A stretch of 5,421 nucleotides of DNA from Modestobacter sp. (GTDB lineage: Bacteria; Actinomycetota; Actinomycetes; Mycobacteriales; Geodermatophilaceae). The position numbers and the translations under genes were made by a program. The DNA lies in the NCBI GenBank assembly GCA_025965775.1, contig JAOPWG010000085.1, positions 1 to 5,421 of the forward strand, given 5' to 3'. This document shows, in pieces, positions 5,316-5,421 of the stretch (position 1 is its first letter; each line of letters starts with the position of its first letter). The notes beneath the pieces were generated by a model, which saw only the letters and a program-made list of their open reading frames with translations, searched no databases and was not told the origin of the DNA.

Positions 5316-5421
5316 ATGGTCATCGACGCGGCCCCCGCCTTCCTGGACACCCAGTACCTGCTGAACACCTTCGGGCTGATCGGCATCCTGGTCATCGTCT
5401 TCGCCGAGTGCGGGCTGCTCG
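5316..5421 (+). CDS. DedA family membrane protein, N-terminal part
   Basis: The visible 35 residues begin MVIDAAPAFLDTQYLLNTFG and continue LIGILVIVFAECGLL. This is the typical start of DedA (SNARE-associated/VTT domain) proteins: a short FLD-x-x-YL-x-x-FG lead followed by the first hydrophobic segment and the conserved FAE-x-GLL. DedA proteins are inner-membrane proteins of about 200-220 residues, several of which are implicated in lipid-carrier or phospholipid flipping and envelope homeostasis. The role of this one is unknown. It is transcribed divergently from the glcD-like gene, with 92 bp between the starts, and runs off the window. A DedA gene beside fba is a familiar actinobacterial neighbourhood, which supports the call. 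Confidence 0.85.
   Translation, partial: MVIDAAPAFLDTQYLLNTFGLIGILVIVFAECGLL

Noticed and set aside
3358..5364. 668-codon open frame on the plus strand
   Set aside because: It is antisense to the glcD-like gene and composed of G, R, D, H and V runs without any family motif. Its length is a GC-bias effect.
1..5421. CRISPR array, insertion sequence or defence system
   Set aside because: No spaced direct repeats, transposase motifs, terminal inverted repeats or defence-family domains are visible. The repeats present are a gene-start inverted duplication, short tandem duplications and one palindrome.

Overview
This is high-GC DNA with strong third-position G/C bias, and its gene content fits an actinobacterium. 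A Geodermatophilaceae-like soil organism (Blastococcus, Modestobacter, Geodermatophilus) is my best guess from codon style and gene content, not something I could test. The link between class II aldolase (fba), a DUF3151 gene and a DedA membrane protein is a recurring actinobacterial arrangement as I recall it. Here all three are present, with three metabolic loci lying between fba and dedA.

Layout, left to right. Positions 1-196 hold two oppositely oriented copies of the start of a DUF3151 gene. They form an imperfect inverted repeat (arms 6-68 and 116-178) with a 13-base microhomology at the join, and neither copy is intact. Positions 198-1232 (minus) encode a complete, clean class II fructose-bisphosphate aldolase, one base upstream of the minus-strand DUF3151 start. 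Positions 1330-2685 (minus) encode a CoA-disulfide reductase / NADH oxidase-type flavoprotein. A perfect 22-bp palindrome at 2719-2740 sits in the gap before a degraded acetate-transporter-family (GPR1/FUN34/SatP) gene at about 2778-3446 (minus). That gene is broken by an apparent loss of transmembrane helix 2, a 19-bp tandem duplication and at least two single-base shifts. About 310 bp of non-coding DNA follows. Positions 3787-5223 (minus) encode a GlcD-type FAD-linked oxidase for glycolate or D-lactate, preceded by a 13-codon leader ORF that overlaps its GTG start. At 5316 a DedA family membrane protein starts on the plus strand and runs off the window.

Functionally the minus-strand genes are central-carbon and redox enzymes: aldolase for glycolysis/gluconeogenesis, a 2-hydroxy-acid dehydrogenase, a broken monocarboxylate transporter that may once have supplied its substrate, and a disulfide/NADH oxidoreductase. 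I do not see a defence system, CRISPR array, insertion sequence, tRNA or rRNA. The most notable items are the inverted duplication at the left edge, the multiply broken transporter, the leader ORF of the glcD-like gene and the perfect palindrome.
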